Positions 44,560 to 53,761 of a stretch of 64,000 bases of DNA are shown here, piece by piece. The stretch's first letter is position 1, and each line of letters starts with the position of its first letter. The notes under the pieces were generated by a model. It did not search any database. It worked only from the letters and a program-made list of their open reading frames with translations, and was not told where the DNA came from. Location: contig NZ_CAJPUX010000002.1 in NCBI RefSeq assembly GCF_905397285.1, positions 496,001 through 560,000 on the forward strand. The letters run 5' to 3'. This DNA is from Cupriavidus plantarum. GTDB taxonomy: Bacteria > Pseudomonadota > Gammaproteobacteria > Burkholderiales > Burkholderiaceae. A program made the translations under genes and the position numbers.

Positions 44560-46295
44560 GAGGCAGGTTTCGTCTCGGGAAGGGCGGATGCCGCCGGCAC
44601 CGGGAAGTTGCTGACGACCACGCGGCGCACGTCCCGTGCAACCACATGCATCGGCACCTGCTGTGCGCGCAGCCCTTCATAGGTGTCGGGCGACATGATA
44701 CCCATGGCGGGCTGGCCGTCGTTCCATTTGGCGATGAACGCGGCCATGGTCGGCAGCCAGCGGTCCGGGGCCTGCGTGACGCCGAACTCGAGCTCGTCGG
44801 GGTGTTCCACCATCGTCAGCGTGTGGCCGAGGTAGAACGGCAGGGTGTGATCGAGCATGCCGACGCCGTAGAACGGCATGTCGGGCTTGAGCGCGGCGCG
44901 CACGGCGGGGAGCAGGTCGATGCCGGACGCGCGGCGGCCCATCACCTCGTGGCCGAGCAGCGCGACGGTGCAGCACAGGTAAAGCGCGAGCGCATAGGCC
45001 GTGATGCTTGGCAAGAGGCCGCGCGAGCGCAGCAGCCGGCGGGCGGCGAATGCCCCGGCAAGCAGCACGAGAAACGCGGCGCCGACCCACAACGCGAACA
45101 GGCGATAGACCTCGTTGGGCGTGGACGCCTTGTCGAGCGTGGCGATATAGGGCGTGGCGAGCAGGCCCGCGACGGCGAGCACGAGCATCGCGTTGACCTG
45201 CCGGTTCCACGAACGCTCGTTGATATGGTCGAGCGCCACGCCGGCCAGGATGGCGAGCGCCGGGAAGATCGGCACGATATAGCCGGGCAGCTTGGAGCTG
45301 GACAGGCTGAAGAACGCGAAGATCGCCAGAGCCCATACGGCAGCCAGCAGCGCCGGCTGGAACGGCTTGCAGCCGGGGGCGCGCTCCGTGTCCAGCTTCG
45401 CGCCGGCGCGCTCGCGGATGGCGGTCCACATGCGCGGCAAGAGGCCGAGCCATGGCAGGAAGCCCGCCACCACCAGGGGCACGAAGTACCAGATGCTGCC
45501 CTTGCGCTCGTGCACGGTGGACGTGTAACGGTCCCAGTGTTCGTGGATGAAGAAGAAATGCGCGAACTCGGGGTTGCGCGCGTCGATCAGCCAGAACCAC
45601 GGCACCGTGACGATCAGCATCACGATGATGCCGGGGAGCAGGTGCAGACGGCGCCAGAGGCCAATATCGCGCGTGATCAGCGTATAGACCACCAGCACGA
45701 GGCCCGGCAGCGCGAGGCCCACGAGGCCTTTGGTCAGCACGGCGACGCCCATCGCGGCCCAGCACGCCAGCATCCAGTTGCGGCGCGCGGCCGAGGCGGC
45801 GGACGGGTGTTGCGCGACGAGCATGAAGGCGAGCACGCAGGCGAGCGCGCCGGACAGCGTCATGTCGAGGGAATTGAAATGACCGGCGACGCTCCACATC
45901 GGCGCGGCCACGAGCGCGAGTCCAGTCAGCAGGGCGACGCGCGGGCCGTACCAGCGCGCGGCGGCGAACATCGACGCGGCGATGCCCGCGATGCCAGCCA
46001 GCGCCACGCAGAGCCGCGCCTGCCAGTCGCCCACCCCAAACAACGTATAGGAGAGCGCCGTCACCCACATATGGAAGGGCGGCTTCTCGAAGTACTTGAG
46101 GTCGTTATAACGGATGGTGACCCAGTCACCGCTCAGGAACATCTCACGCGAGATCTCGGCGTAGCGGCCTTCGTCGGGGCGCAGCAGGTGGCGGGCGTCG
46201 AGCGTGCCGAACCACACCAGCAGGATCGCGATAGCCACCACGGCGATCATGCCGACGGGCAGCCCGGCGAGGCGCGAGGGCGAGGAACTGCGCAT
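44556..46295 (-). CDS. arnT: Lipid A 4-amino-4-deoxy-L-arabinose transferase
   Basis: This 579-residue GT-C/PMT-fold enzyme has about 12 membrane helices. The periplasmic catalytic loop after helix 1 carries LLRPDEGRYAEISREM. It moves Ara4N from the lipid carrier onto lipid A phosphate, lowering negative charge and giving cationic-peptide (polymyxin) resistance. AGGAGATCT precedes ATG 46295. It is the first gene of the operon here, whereas in enterobacteria arnT follows arnD. Confidence 0.94.
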   Translation of the reverse strand: MRSSSPSRLAGLPVGMIAVVAIAILLVWFGTLDARHLLRPDEGRYAEISREMFLSGDWVTIRYNDLKYFEKPPFHMWVTALSYTLFGVGDWQARLCVALAGIAGIAASMFAAARWYGPRVALLTGLALVAAPMWSVAGHFNSLDMTLSGALACVLAFMLVAQHPSAASAARRNWMLACWAAMGVAVLTKGLVGLALPGLVLVVYTLITRDIGLWRRLHLLPGIIVMLIVTVPWFWLIDARNPEFAHFFFIHEHWDRYTSTVHERKGSIWYFVPLVVAGFLPWLGLLPRMWTAIRERAGAKLDTERAPGCKPFQPALLAAVWALAIFAFFSLSSSKLPGYIVPIFPALAILAGVALDHINERSWNRQVNAMLVLAVAGLLATPYIATLDKASTPNEVYRLFALWVGAAFLVLLAGAFAARRLLRSRGLLPSITAYALALYLCCTVALLGHEVMGRRASGIDLLPAVRAALKPDMPFYGVGMLDHTLPFYLGHTLTMVEHPDELEFGVTQAPDRWLPTMAAFIAKWNDGQPAMGIMSPDTYEGLRAQQVPMHVVARDVRRVVVSNFPVPAASALPETKPAS

Positions 46296-46602
46296 AGATC
46301 TCCTGGATTGGGCCGGATCCGGCGGCGCGGCCGGTATGGGCAGACCACGCACAACGTGGCATGCCTGCATTCGGTGGACAACAGAGGTGCTGCATTGACA
46401 CCGCCATCGCGATGGCGGTTCCCTACGCGGTCCCCCCGCAGTACCCTCGGGGACGCCATGGCGTACGGGCGCGCAATGTTAGCACGAGCGCATCCCCGCA
46501 CTGCGAATCGCCCGGTGCCGATGAACCTTTGGCGGCGATTTCGCGCAATACTGACGGGTGCAGATTAAGCAAGCCTTAAGATTCGCCGGATCGTCGATTA
46601 AA
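46296..46602. other. Divergent promoter region of arn and the exported-protein gene
   Basis: This 307-bp gap contains a 20-bp perfect palindrome (46400-46419, arms ACCGCCATCG/CGATGGCGGT) directly after TTGACA, and the PmrA-box-like element at 46564-46580. No gene was recognised. Confidence 0.6.
46564..46580 (-). promoter_or_regulatory. PmrA-box-like element
   Basis: On the minus strand, facing arnT, it reads CTTAAG-GCTTG-CTTAAT, a full match to the PmrA consensus YTTAAK-N5-YTTAAK. PmrA activates arn operons in enterobacteria. It is about 270 bp before arnT, farther than usual, and 23 bp before the plus-strand gene, so which side it serves is open. Confidence 0.55.
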
Positions 46603-47517
46603 GTGAATAATAAAGCACAAAAACATCGCGTCGCCGCCCCCGTGCTGACGTTGGCCCCGACGTTGGCCATGACCTTCGGCCTGCTGGCCGGGCCCGCGGT
46701 TGCGCAGACGACCGCGGGGGACGCCGCCGCCATCGTCCAGTCGGCGACGCAGCCTCTGACCGCCTCGCCGATGCCGGCGGGCGCCGCGCTGTGCGAGGCG
46801 CCGTGGTTCCGGTCGGGCTCGCGCGTGCAGATGGAGGGCGACGGGGACATGCCGATGTCCATCACGATGATCCTGCGCGAGGTCATGCGCTGGGAGACGG
46901 GCTGCAGCGCGCAGCTCGAAGTCCGGTCAAAGTCGGCGCTGGCGGCGCTCAAGGGGCCGCCGGTGGACACCAACCAGATGCACGAGATCAACATCGACCG
47001 CCGCAGCGCCACGAGCAAGACGAGCATCGATAGCCGCAACGCGGTGATCAACGCGCGGGCGAAGTACGCGCGCGTCTACGGGGAGGCGGCGTTCCGGGGG
47101 AGCGGCGTATTCAATTACGCGGGGCTCGATATCCGGGAAGGCATGATGCTCGAGGGCGAGACGTTCCGGTCTAGCGTCTCCCTGAAGATCTACCCCATCG
47201 CGAAGGACGAGGTCGTCGGGTCGATCCAGGCGCTCTACGCCACGGTGCTGGTGGGGTCTCGTCACGTCGGGCGCAAGCAGATGATCGATACCGTGATGGG
47301 GCGTAAGGAATGCCTGCCCATCACGTACGAAAAGCGGACCTCGCTCGGTCCGCTCCAGGTCGGCGACGAGTTCATGCAGGTCGAACCGAGCCTGCTGAAC
47401 GTCACCGACTGGTACTGTCCGTCCGAAGCGTTTGTCCTCCGCACAGAGATCCGGCAGAACAACCGGCTCCAGCGCGTGGACGTGACGGCGATGGAAATCG
47501 ACCCGCCAGATCGGTGA
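46603..47517 (+). CDS. Exported protein of unknown function
   Basis: This protein is about 304 residues from GTG 46603. It has a probable signal peptide ending TFGLLAGPAVAQ and a mature beta-rich domain with Cys residues that could pair (ALCEAPWF, WETGCSAQ, RKECLPI, DWYCPSEAF). I recognise no family. The alternative start GTG 46558 would cover the PmrA-box-like element. It is divergent from the arn operon and may share its regulation, suggesting an envelope role. It converges on the DUF1120-like gene. Confidence 0.65.
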   Translation: MNNKAQKHRVAAPVLTLAPTLAMTFGLLAGPAVAQTTAGDAAAIVQSATQPLTASPMPAGAALCEAPWFRSGSRVQMEGDGDMPMSITMILREVMRWETGCSAQLEVRSKSALAALKGPPVDTNQMHEINIDRRSATSKTSIDSRNAVINARAKYARVYGEAAFRGSGVFNYAGLDIREGMMLEGETFRSSVSLKIYPIAKDEVVGSIQALYATVLVGSRHVGRKQMIDTVMGRKECLPITYEKRTSLGPLQVGDEFMQVEPSLLNVTDWYCPSEAFVLRTEIRQNNRLQRVDVTAMEIDPPDR

Positions 47518-47548
47518 AGCGCCGGCAGAGGCGTCGGCTGACGCTCGG

Positions 47549-48226
47549 TCAGAGGTAGATCAGCGACAGCGTCGACGACCCATCCAGCTCGATCGATTGA
47601 TCCAGCGAGGGGAGCGCGTCCGCCTTCGGCAGATAGGCGTCCACGCGCAGCGACGTCTGGAACTGGCGCCGTGCCGCGGGTGTGGTGGTGCCCGGCTCGG
47701 CCCAGCTGAACATCGCGACCCCGTCCGCGCGTATCATCCGCAGCGTGCTGGGCGCCCAATTGACGCCGTTGTCCTCGGAGATCAGCAGCTGGGCCTCGCC
47801 TGTCTCGGTCGTGGCGGTGGCGGCGGGCGTCACGGTGTAGGCGCCGAGCTTGAATTCGTCGAACATGCCAAGCCCGAAGCCGTAGGGGTTGATGCCGGCG
47901 ATGTCCGCCCGGCTGCCGGCGCGGTTATCGCGGATGGCGACGCCCACGCGTGTCCCGAGCTCGCAATGGACAGTCAGCAAGACCTCGCGCTGGCCGGGCG
48001 CGAACCCGGCCGAGCTCCGCGAGACGGCGGTCGCGGAAATGGTGCCGTAGTTCACCTTGCCGTCTTCCGAAATGGCGATACGGCAGGCGGATGGCCGGAT
48101 GACGCCTTTCACGGAGACTTCGCTGTTGTCGTTGGCCGCGGTGACGGGGGACATGCTCAACGCGCCAGCCGCCGTGAGGAGGAAGGAAAGAACGAGCGGA
48201 CGGGCCTTTGGATGGGAATGTCTCAT
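47549..48226 (-). CDS. DUF1120-like exported protein
   Basis: This 225-residue precursor has a signal peptide (LVLSFLLTAAGALSMSPVTA) and a fimbrial-adhesin-like beta domain (VKGVIRPSACRIAISEDGKV, LTVHCELGTRVGVAIRDN, YLPKADALP). The pattern is that of DUF1120 proteins found near chaperone-usher pili, but no usher or chaperone is here. It is probably a free periplasmic or surface protein. The start at 48226 is where the signal peptide begins. Confidence 0.72.
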   Translation of the reverse strand: MRHSHPKARPLVLSFLLTAAGALSMSPVTAANDNSEVSVKGVIRPSACRIAISEDGKVNYGTISATAVSRSSAGFAPGQREVLLTVHCELGTRVGVAIRDNRAGSRADIAGINPYGFGLGMFDEFKLGAYTVTPAATATTETGEAQLLISEDNGVNWAPSTLRMIRADGVAMFSWAEPGTTTPAARRQFQTSLRVDAYLPKADALPSLDQSIELDGSSTLSLIYL

Positions 48227-48384
48227 GGATGACTCCGATTGTTGGAGTGCACTATTGTGATAATCCGTGTGACGAATGGTAATCGCCGTTCTCCGATAAT
48301 GCGCGGTATGCACCGCTTCGGACAGGCCACGCACCACAAGGTAGAATGCTGCCCTTCGCGTAACTCCGCCGTCACCCTATAACA

Positions 48385-49527
48385 ATGAGCTCCCGTCCGT
48401 CGCGGATGGCGTGCATCGACGCCCTCAAGGCGGTCAGTTCCCAGCTGATCGTGCTGCACCATCTGTCGTTCTATGGCCCCATGTCCGATGCGGCCCATTC
48501 TCTCGCCCCCGGCGTGATCGACTGGCTGGCGGACTATGCGCGGATCGCCGTGCAGGTCTTCCTCGTCATCAGCGGATTCCTCGCCGCGCGGAGCCTGGCG
48601 CCGGGCGGGCACCTCGTCGTGCCGAATCCGGTCGCCACCGTCTGGCGCCGCTATCGCAAGCTCGTGGTGCCGTATGCGGCGGCAATCGTGGTCAGCATTG
48701 CCGGTGCCGCGGTCGCCCGCGGCTGGATGGTGCACGACTCGATTCCCGCCGCGCCGCATGTCAAGCAGTTCCTCGCTCACCTGCTGTTGCTCCATAGCGT
48801 GCTGGACGTCGATGCGCTGTCCGCGGGCGTCTGGTACGTGGCCATCGACCTGCAGTTGTTCGCGCTGCTGATGGCCGCCCTGTGGGTGGCGCGCGCGGGC
48901 TCGGCAGTCTTCGACGAGCGTCCGTGGGGCATGCCGCTGGTCGCCGCGCTCGCCGTGGCCTCGCTGTTCTGGTTCAACCGCGACGCCGCGTGGGACGTCT
49001 GGGCGATCTATTTCTTCGGCGCCTACGGTGCCGGTTCGCTCGCGTTCTGGGCCTCGGACAAGTCGCGTTCCTCGCGCGCGCTGGTCGCGCTCGCGGCCGT
49101 CGGTGTGGCGGCGCTGGCCGTGGATTTCCGGCTGCGCATCGCCGTGGCGCTGGCCACGGCGCTCGTGCTGGCGATCGCGCGGCGCGGCGGCTGGCTCGAA
49201 AACTGGCCGCGCGGTCGCATGACGGCGTACTTCGGCAAGATCTCGTACTCCGTGTTCCTCGTCCATTTCCCCGTCTGCCTGATGGTGAATGCGTTCGTCC
49301 ATCATGTAGCGCCGGGGCAGCCCGTGCTCAACGCGCTGGGCATGGTGTTGGCGTGGGGGGCGAGCAATGTTGCGGGGGCGCTGTTCTACCGTCACGTGGA
49401 GAGCCGGGATCTCGCGGGCCAGTTCGCGGCGCACTGGAAGGGACTGTGGAAGGCGCTCGGGAAGGCGCCGTTGTCGCGCGGCGAAGCGTCCCCGGCGTCC
49501 TCGGCGTCTCCCAGGACGGAAATCTAG
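48385..49527 (+). CDS. Acyltransferase family 3 membrane protein
   Basis: This 380-residue, roughly ten-helix protein of the OafA/OpgC acyltransferase-3 family has the catalytic-type His pair (LIVLHHLSFYGP) and a C-terminal FGKISYSVFLVHFPV helix typical of the family. It would O-acylate a surface or periplasmic glycan. No glycan gene cluster is adjacent except the arn operon. The substrate is unknown. Confidence 0.85.
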   Translation: MSSRPSRMACIDALKAVSSQLIVLHHLSFYGPMSDAAHSLAPGVIDWLADYARIAVQVFLVISGFLAARSLAPGGHLVVPNPVATVWRRYRKLVVPYAAAIVVSIAGAAVARGWMVHDSIPAAPHVKQFLAHLLLLHSVLDVDALSAGVWYVAIDLQLFALLMAALWVARAGSAVFDERPWGMPLVAALAVASLFWFNRDAAWDVWAIYFFGAYGAGSLAFWASDKSRSSRALVALAAVGVAALAVDFRLRIAVALATALVLAIARRGGWLENWPRGRMTAYFGKISYSVFLVHFPVCLMVNAFVHHVAPGQPVLNALGMVLAWGASNVAGALFYRHVESRDLAGQFAAHWKGLWKALGKAPLSRGEASPASSASPRTEI

Positions 49528-49636
49528 ACGCGGCGGCGTCCCATCGCGGGTCATGCCGCGCGTTGTTCTGGTGCGGCGGGCACGCCGACGGTGCGGACGA
49601 ATACCGTTGCCCGCCGCGCACACTCGTTAAACCCCA

Positions 49637-49666
49637 TTGGTGGATGGCATGAAGGTTGCCTAGTAT
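49637..49666 (+). promoter_or_regulatory. Candidate promoter of the URC operon
   Basis: TTGGTG (49637-49642) and TAGTAT (49661-49666) are 18 bp apart. Transcription would start near 49673, just before the RutR-type palindrome. Confidence 0.55.
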
Positions 49667-49677
49667 GGAATCGTAAA

Positions 49678-49695
49678 CCTGACCATTTGGTCAGG
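49678..49695. promoter_or_regulatory. RutR-type operator before URC1
   Basis: CCTGACCATTTGGTCAGG is a perfect 8-bp inverted repeat with a 2-bp centre. Its core TGACCA-N2-TGGTCA equals the E. coli RutR consensus. It lies between the expected start of transcription and the URC1 ATG, fitting repression by the RutR-like protein at 53031-53687. Confidence 0.82.
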
Positions 49696-49712
49696 ATTCC
49701 AGTGAGGGTGCC

Positions 49713-50951
49713 ATGTCCGATCACATCGTCCTGACCTCGCATGCACGGCGCGACAAGCCGGCCGAGGCGATCCACTGGGGGGCGCCGACCGCCGTCGAGC
49801 GCGGCCCCGTGATCGCGAGCGTCACCGACCCGGCGCAGCGCAATGTGATCGGCACCCACGCGGGCGCCTACGCGATCTACCGCGCACTGGCCGTGGCCGC
49901 CGGCAACCTGCAGCGCGCGCATCGCCCCGACCTCACCGACACCGCGCCGGCCGAAGCCATCGGCCCGCATCCGCAATGGGGCGACCCCGGCAAGATCGTG
50001 TCGCTCGACCCATGGGGGCATCTGGTCTCCACCGCGTTCGAGGACCGCATCGCGGCCGGTGTCGATATCCGTCCGACGATCGCCGTGACGCGCGCGCATA
50101 TCAACATGCCCGAACTCACCGCCGCGATCGCCGCCGGACGGCTCTCGCCCGATGGCGAGATCCTTTTCCCGAACGGCGACGTGCGCGTGACGAAGGCCGC
50201 GATCGATCCGGTGTGGTACCTCCCCGGCATCGCCGAGCGCTTCCACATCAAGGAGAGCGTGCTGCGCCGCAGCCTGTTCGAGCAGACGGGCGGCATGTTC
50301 CCCGAACTCGTGACGCGGCCGGACCTGAAAGTGTTCCTGCCACCGATCGGCGGCATGACGCTGTATTTCTTCGGCGATATCGCGAAGCTCGGACAGGACG
50401 ACACGCGCGTGGCCTGCCGCGTGCACGACGAATGCAATGGCTCGGATGTCTTCGGCTCCGATATCTGTACGTGCAGACCTTACCTCGCGCATGGCATCGA
50501 AGTCTGTATCGAGATGGCGCAGCAGGGCGGAGTCGGCCTGGTGGTCTATAACCGGAAGGAAGGGCGCGCGCTGGGCGAGGTGACCAAGTTCCTGGTCTAC
50601 AACGCCCGCAAGCGCCAGGTGGGCGGCGATCGCGCGGAGACCTACTTCGCGCGGACCGAATGTGTGGCGGGCGTGCAGGACATGCGCTTCCAGGAATTGA
50701 TGCCCGACGTGTTCCATTGGCTCGGCATCCGGCGGATCGACCGCTGGGCCTCGATGAGCAACATGAAACATGGCGCGCTGACGGCGCAGGGCATCGAAGT
50801 GGTGGAGCAGGTGGCGATTCCCGAGGCGCTGATTCCCGCGGACGCGCGCGTGGAGATCGACGCGAAGGTGGCTGCTGGCTATTTCACGCATTACGCGCCG
50901 CCCGATGCCAACGAACTCGCTCTTGCGAAGGGCAGGGGGTTGAACGAATGA
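49713..50951 (+). CDS. URC1: GTP-cyclohydrolase-II-like protein of uracil catabolism (URC1 type)
   Basis: This 412-residue protein has an N-terminal extension and a RibA-like domain with the zinc Cys set (HDECNGSDVFGSDICTCRPY). True riboflavin RibA proteins are half this length, and no rib genes are near. With URC4 and upp next door it matches the URC uracil-degradation genes first described in yeast (Lachancea kluyveri), where URC1 is essential. It probably opens the ring of a uracil nucleotide; the exact reaction is not settled. Its stop overlaps the URC4 start as ATGA. Confidence 0.88.
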   Translation: MSDHIVLTSHARRDKPAEAIHWGAPTAVERGPVIASVTDPAQRNVIGTHAGAYAIYRALAVAAGNLQRAHRPDLTDTAPAEAIGPHPQWGDPGKIVSLDPWGHLVSTAFEDRIAAGVDIRPTIAVTRAHINMPELTAAIAAGRLSPDGEILFPNGDVRVTKAAIDPVWYLPGIAERFHIKESVLRRSLFEQTGGMFPELVTRPDLKVFLPPIGGMTLYFFGDIAKLGQDDTRVACRVHDECNGSDVFGSDICTCRPYLAHGIEVCIEMAQQGGVGLVVYNRKEGRALGEVTKFLVYNARKRQVGGDRAETYFARTECVAGVQDMRFQELMPDVFHWLGIRRIDRWASMSNMKHGALTAQGIEVVEQVAIPEALIPADARVEIDAKVAAGYFTHYAPPDANELALAKGRGLNE

Positions 50952-52249
50952 ACGAATTTCCCGAGCGTCCAGAAAACGGACATGACACAGGTACCGGCAG
51001 CGGATGGCACAGCCCCGTGCCGCCCGATCATCCGGCCAGTCCGTTGCTGACCGCCGAAGCCGTGCGCACGCATTGCGCCACGGTGACCGAATACGTGGCG
51101 GCCGGCGAGTCGTCGTTGTTCACGTGGCATCCCGACCGCGTCCACGCGATCGCGGACTACGTCGCCACGACGATCCGCCGGCGCTATCCCGACCTGAAGG
51201 TGCCCTATCACAGCCGCTGGCGGCATTTCGAGGCGGGCGCGCCCGGCGAGAAGGTCGATCGCTGGCAGATCCTGTGCGAACGCGCGGGGCTGTCGGGCGC
51301 CGATCATTGCGCGGAACGCGCGCGCATCGGCATCGACCTCGTCATTCCTAGCGTACTGCTCGACGCGGGCGCGGGACCCGACTGGCGCTATCGCGATCCC
51401 GCGAGCGACATCAACCTGACGCGCTCCGAAGGGCTCGGCGTGGCGAGCTTCGACCTGTTCGCGCGCGGCGGTTTCTCGGCCGAGCACGGCGATCCGCTGC
51501 GTGCCGATGGCGAACGGCTGATGCGCATCGATGCATCGACCATCGCCAACGCCTTCCAGGTGGCCCAGCACAATCCGATCGTCGGCCTCGAAGGACGGGC
51601 GGGTTTGCTGCGCCGGCTCGGCGAGGTCGTGCAGGCGACGCCGGCGGTCTTCGGCACGCCCGCGCGGCTCGGCAATCTGTTCGACTACATCGCCGGCCAC
51701 GCGCGCGAGGGCCGTGTGGAGGCAAGCTTCGTGCTGCGCACGCTGCTGGTCGCGCTCGGTCCGGTCTGGCCGGGCCGCATCGTCGTGGAGGGCATTTCGC
51801 TCGGCGACTGCTGGCAGCATCAGGCCGCGCCCGGCGGCCTCGTGCCGCTTCACAAGCTGACGCAGTGGCTCACGTACTCGCTGATCGAACCGCTCGAGGA
51901 CGGCGGCCTCACGGTGACGGGCCTCGATGCGCTGACAGGCCTGCCGGAGTATCGCAACGGCGGCCTGCTCTTCGACTTCGAACTCATGAAGCCGCGCGAC
52001 CCCGCGTTTGCCGCGGGCATGCATACCGTCGATGAACCCGTGATCGTGGAGTGGCGCGCGCTGACGGTGACCGGACTCGACCTCGTGGCCGATGGCGTGC
52101 GGGAGGCGCTGGGCCTTAGCGAGGCGGACTTTCCGCTCGCGCGCGTGCTGGAAGGCGGCACGTGGGCGGCGGGCCGGCGCATTGCCGCGCAACGGCGCGA
52201 GGGCGGGCCGCCGCCGTTCGCGATCCAGAGCGACGGCACCGTGTTCTGA
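50948..52249 (+). CDS. URC4: DUF1688 protein of uracil catabolism (URC4 type)
   Basis: This 433-residue soluble protein has DUF1688 character ([51 protein letters not shown]). URC4 is required for growth on uracil in yeasts that have the pathway, but its biochemical function is unknown. ATG 50948 overlaps the URC1 stop by 4 bp, indicating coupled, probably stoichiometric synthesis. I see no recognised catalytic motif. Confidence 0.87.
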   Translation: MNEFPERPENGHDTGTGSGWHSPVPPDHPASPLLTAEAVRTHCATVTEYVAAGESSLFTWHPDRVHAIADYVATTIRRRYPDLKVPYHSRWRHFEAGAPGEKVDRWQILCERAGLSGADHCAERARIGIDLVIPSVLLDAGAGPDWRYRDPASDINLTRSEGLGVASFDLFARGGFSAEHGDPLRADGERLMRIDASTIANAFQVAQHNPIVGLEGRAGLLRRLGEVVQATPAVFGTPARLGNLFDYIAGHAREGRVEASFVLRTLLVALGPVWPGRIVVEGISLGDCWQHQAAPGGLVPLHKLTQWLTYSLIEPLEDGGLTVTGLDALTGLPEYRNGGLLFDFELMKPRDPAFAAGMHTVDEPVIVEWRALTVTGLDLVADGVREALGLSEADFPLARVLEGGTWAAGRRIAAQRREGGPPPFAIQSDGTVF

Positions 52250-52296
52250 ACGATGGCCCTGTGATTGTCCAGCGATTCGACCCTGAGGAGCGCACC

Positions 52297-52992
52297 ATGA
52301 ACGACCTGTCAGCCGTGCCCACGGCAGTGGAAGCCTTTGCCGAAACGACCGCGAGCGCGTTGTCGCCATCGGTGCTGGTCGTCAATCATCCGCTGGTGCA
52401 GCACAAGGTCACGCTGGTCCGCAGCGAAGAGACCACGACGGACAACTTCCGGCGCCTCGTGCGGGAGATCAGCCAGCTGCTGACGTACGAGGCCACGCGC
52501 GACCTCGCCATGGAATCGGTGTCCATCCGCACGCCGATTGCGCCGATGCAGTCGCCGATGCTGTCGGGCAAGAAGCTGTGCCTCGTCTCCATCCTGCGCG
52601 CGGGCAATGGTTTCCTGGACGGCATGCTGGAACTGTTGCCGGCCGCGCGCGTCGGGCACATCGGTCTCTACCGCGACCCGGAGACGCTCGAGCCCATCGA
52701 GTACTACTTCAAGATGCCCGAAGACATCGGAGAGCGGCTCGTGATCGTGGTCGATCCGATGCTCGCCACGGGCAATTCGGCCATCGCGGCGCTCAACCGG
52801 CTCAAGGAGGCCGGCGTCACGGCCCTCAAGTACGTCTGCCTGATCGCCTCGCGGCAGGGGCTGCGCGCGCTGCAGGCCGCGCATCCGGACGTGCTGATCG
52901 TCACGGCGGCCATCGACGAGACGCTCAACGAGCACGGCTATATCGTGCCGGGGCTCGGCGATGCCGGCGACAGGCTTTATGGGACGAAATGA
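52297..52992 (+). CDS. upp: Uracil phosphoribosyltransferase
   Basis: This 231-residue PRTase converts uracil and PRPP to UMP. It has the PRPP loop [16 protein letters not shown] and the uracil-specific C-terminus [23 protein letters not shown] precedes ATG 52297. In yeast the equivalent enzyme is needed for the URC route, indicating that degradation proceeds from the nucleotide level. Its stop codon opens the 14-bp stop/start ladder leading to the regulator. Confidence 0.95.
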   Translation: MNDLSAVPTAVEAFAETTASALSPSVLVVNHPLVQHKVTLVRSEETTTDNFRRLVREISQLLTYEATRDLAMESVSIRTPIAPMQSPMLSGKKLCLVSILRAGNGFLDGMLELLPAARVGHIGLYRDPETLEPIEYYFKMPEDIGERLVIVVDPMLATGNSAIAALNRLKEAGVTALKYVCLIASRQGLRALQAAHPDVLIVTAAIDETLNEHGYIVPGLGDAGDRLYGTK

Positions 52993-53044
52993 GCGGGACC
53001 AGATGAGCATTTCCCAATGAGCATTACCCGATGAGCAATACCGT
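52989..53044 (+). repeat. Four 14-bp tandem repeats forming a stop/start codon ladder
   Basis: Copies begin at 52989, 53003, 53017 and 53031, each starting ATGAGC. The first ATG overlaps the upp stop. The first three units encode MSGTR, MSISQ and MSITR, each ending in TGA overlapping the next ATG. The fourth ATG starts the RutR-like gene. A ribosome leaving upp could thus reinitiate in four steps. Confidence 0.9.
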
Positions 53045-53687
53045 GAGCATGCCCGCGGCACCCGACGCGGCGCGCGAGACCGGCGGTCGCATCCGGCAGG
53101 AGAACGAAGCCCTGATCATGCGCGCGGCGGAACACGTGTTCGCCCGCGCGGGGTTCGCGGGAGCGACCATGGCGGAGATCGCGCTGCGCGCGGGGGTGCC
53201 GAAGTCGAACCTCCACTATTACTTTCGCACCAAGCAGGCGTTGTATCGCGCGGTGCTCGCGCACACGCTGCAGCTGTGGCTCGCCGAGACCGATATCATC
53301 ACCGCGGATCATGGGCCGCGCATGGCGCTGGAGCAGTACATCCGCGCCAAGATGCGGCTTTCGGAGAGCCATCCGGATGCCTCGCGCGTGTTCGCCAACG
53401 AGTTGCTCCACGGCGCGCCGGAGATCGGCGGCGTGCTGCGCGAGGCGTTGCGCGAGCTTGTCGCGCGCAAGGCGGTCGTCATTCAGCAATGGATTGCGAG
53501 CGGGCAGATGGCGGCGGTGGACCCGCACCATCTGTTCTTTACAATCTGGGCCGCGACCCAGACCTATGCCGATTTCGAGGCGCAGGTCTGCGCGGTGCTC
53601 GGGTTGGCCGAGCTCGATGCGCGCACGTTCGACGATGCGACCGAACATCTGGTCGCGTTGTTGCTGCGTGGGTGCGGCATCGAGTGA
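53031..53687 (+). CDS. RutR-like TetR-family regulator
   Basis: This 218-residue TetR protein has an HTH (AGATMAEIALRAGVPKSNLHYYF) and a YcdC/RutR-type C-terminal domain (SHPDASRVFANELLHGAPEI, FFTIWAATQTYADFE). E. coli RutR senses uracil and thymine and binds TGACCA-N2-TGGTCA, exactly the palindrome before URC1. It is therefore the probable uracil-responsive repressor. ATG 53031 is the last of four tandem ATGA sites and the only one opening this frame. Confidence 0.92.
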   Translation: MSNTVSMPAAPDAARETGGRIRQENEALIMRAAEHVFARAGFAGATMAEIALRAGVPKSNLHYYFRTKQALYRAVLAHTLQLWLAETDIITADHGPRMALEQYIRAKMRLSESHPDASRVFANELLHGAPEIGGVLREALRELVARKAVVIQQWIASGQMAAVDPHHLFFTIWAATQTYADFEAQVCAVLGLAELDARTFDDATEHLVALLLRGCGIE

Positions 53688-53761
53688 TATGGCGGGTCAA
53701 CCGAATCGCGCCATCACAAGTTATCAACGCAGTCCAACGAGAGAAAAAGGGGAAAGAAGTC

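Noticed and set aside
46558..46602. GTG 46558 as start of the exported protein beside arn
   Set aside because: It would add residues that block a clean signal peptide and place the PmrA-box-like element inside the gene; GTG 46603 is preferred, though not certain.
49713..50951. Annotation of URC1 as riboflavin-pathway GTP cyclohydrolase II
   Set aside because: It is twice the length of the RibA core, has no rib genes nearby and is translationally coupled to a DUF1688 gene and close to upp.
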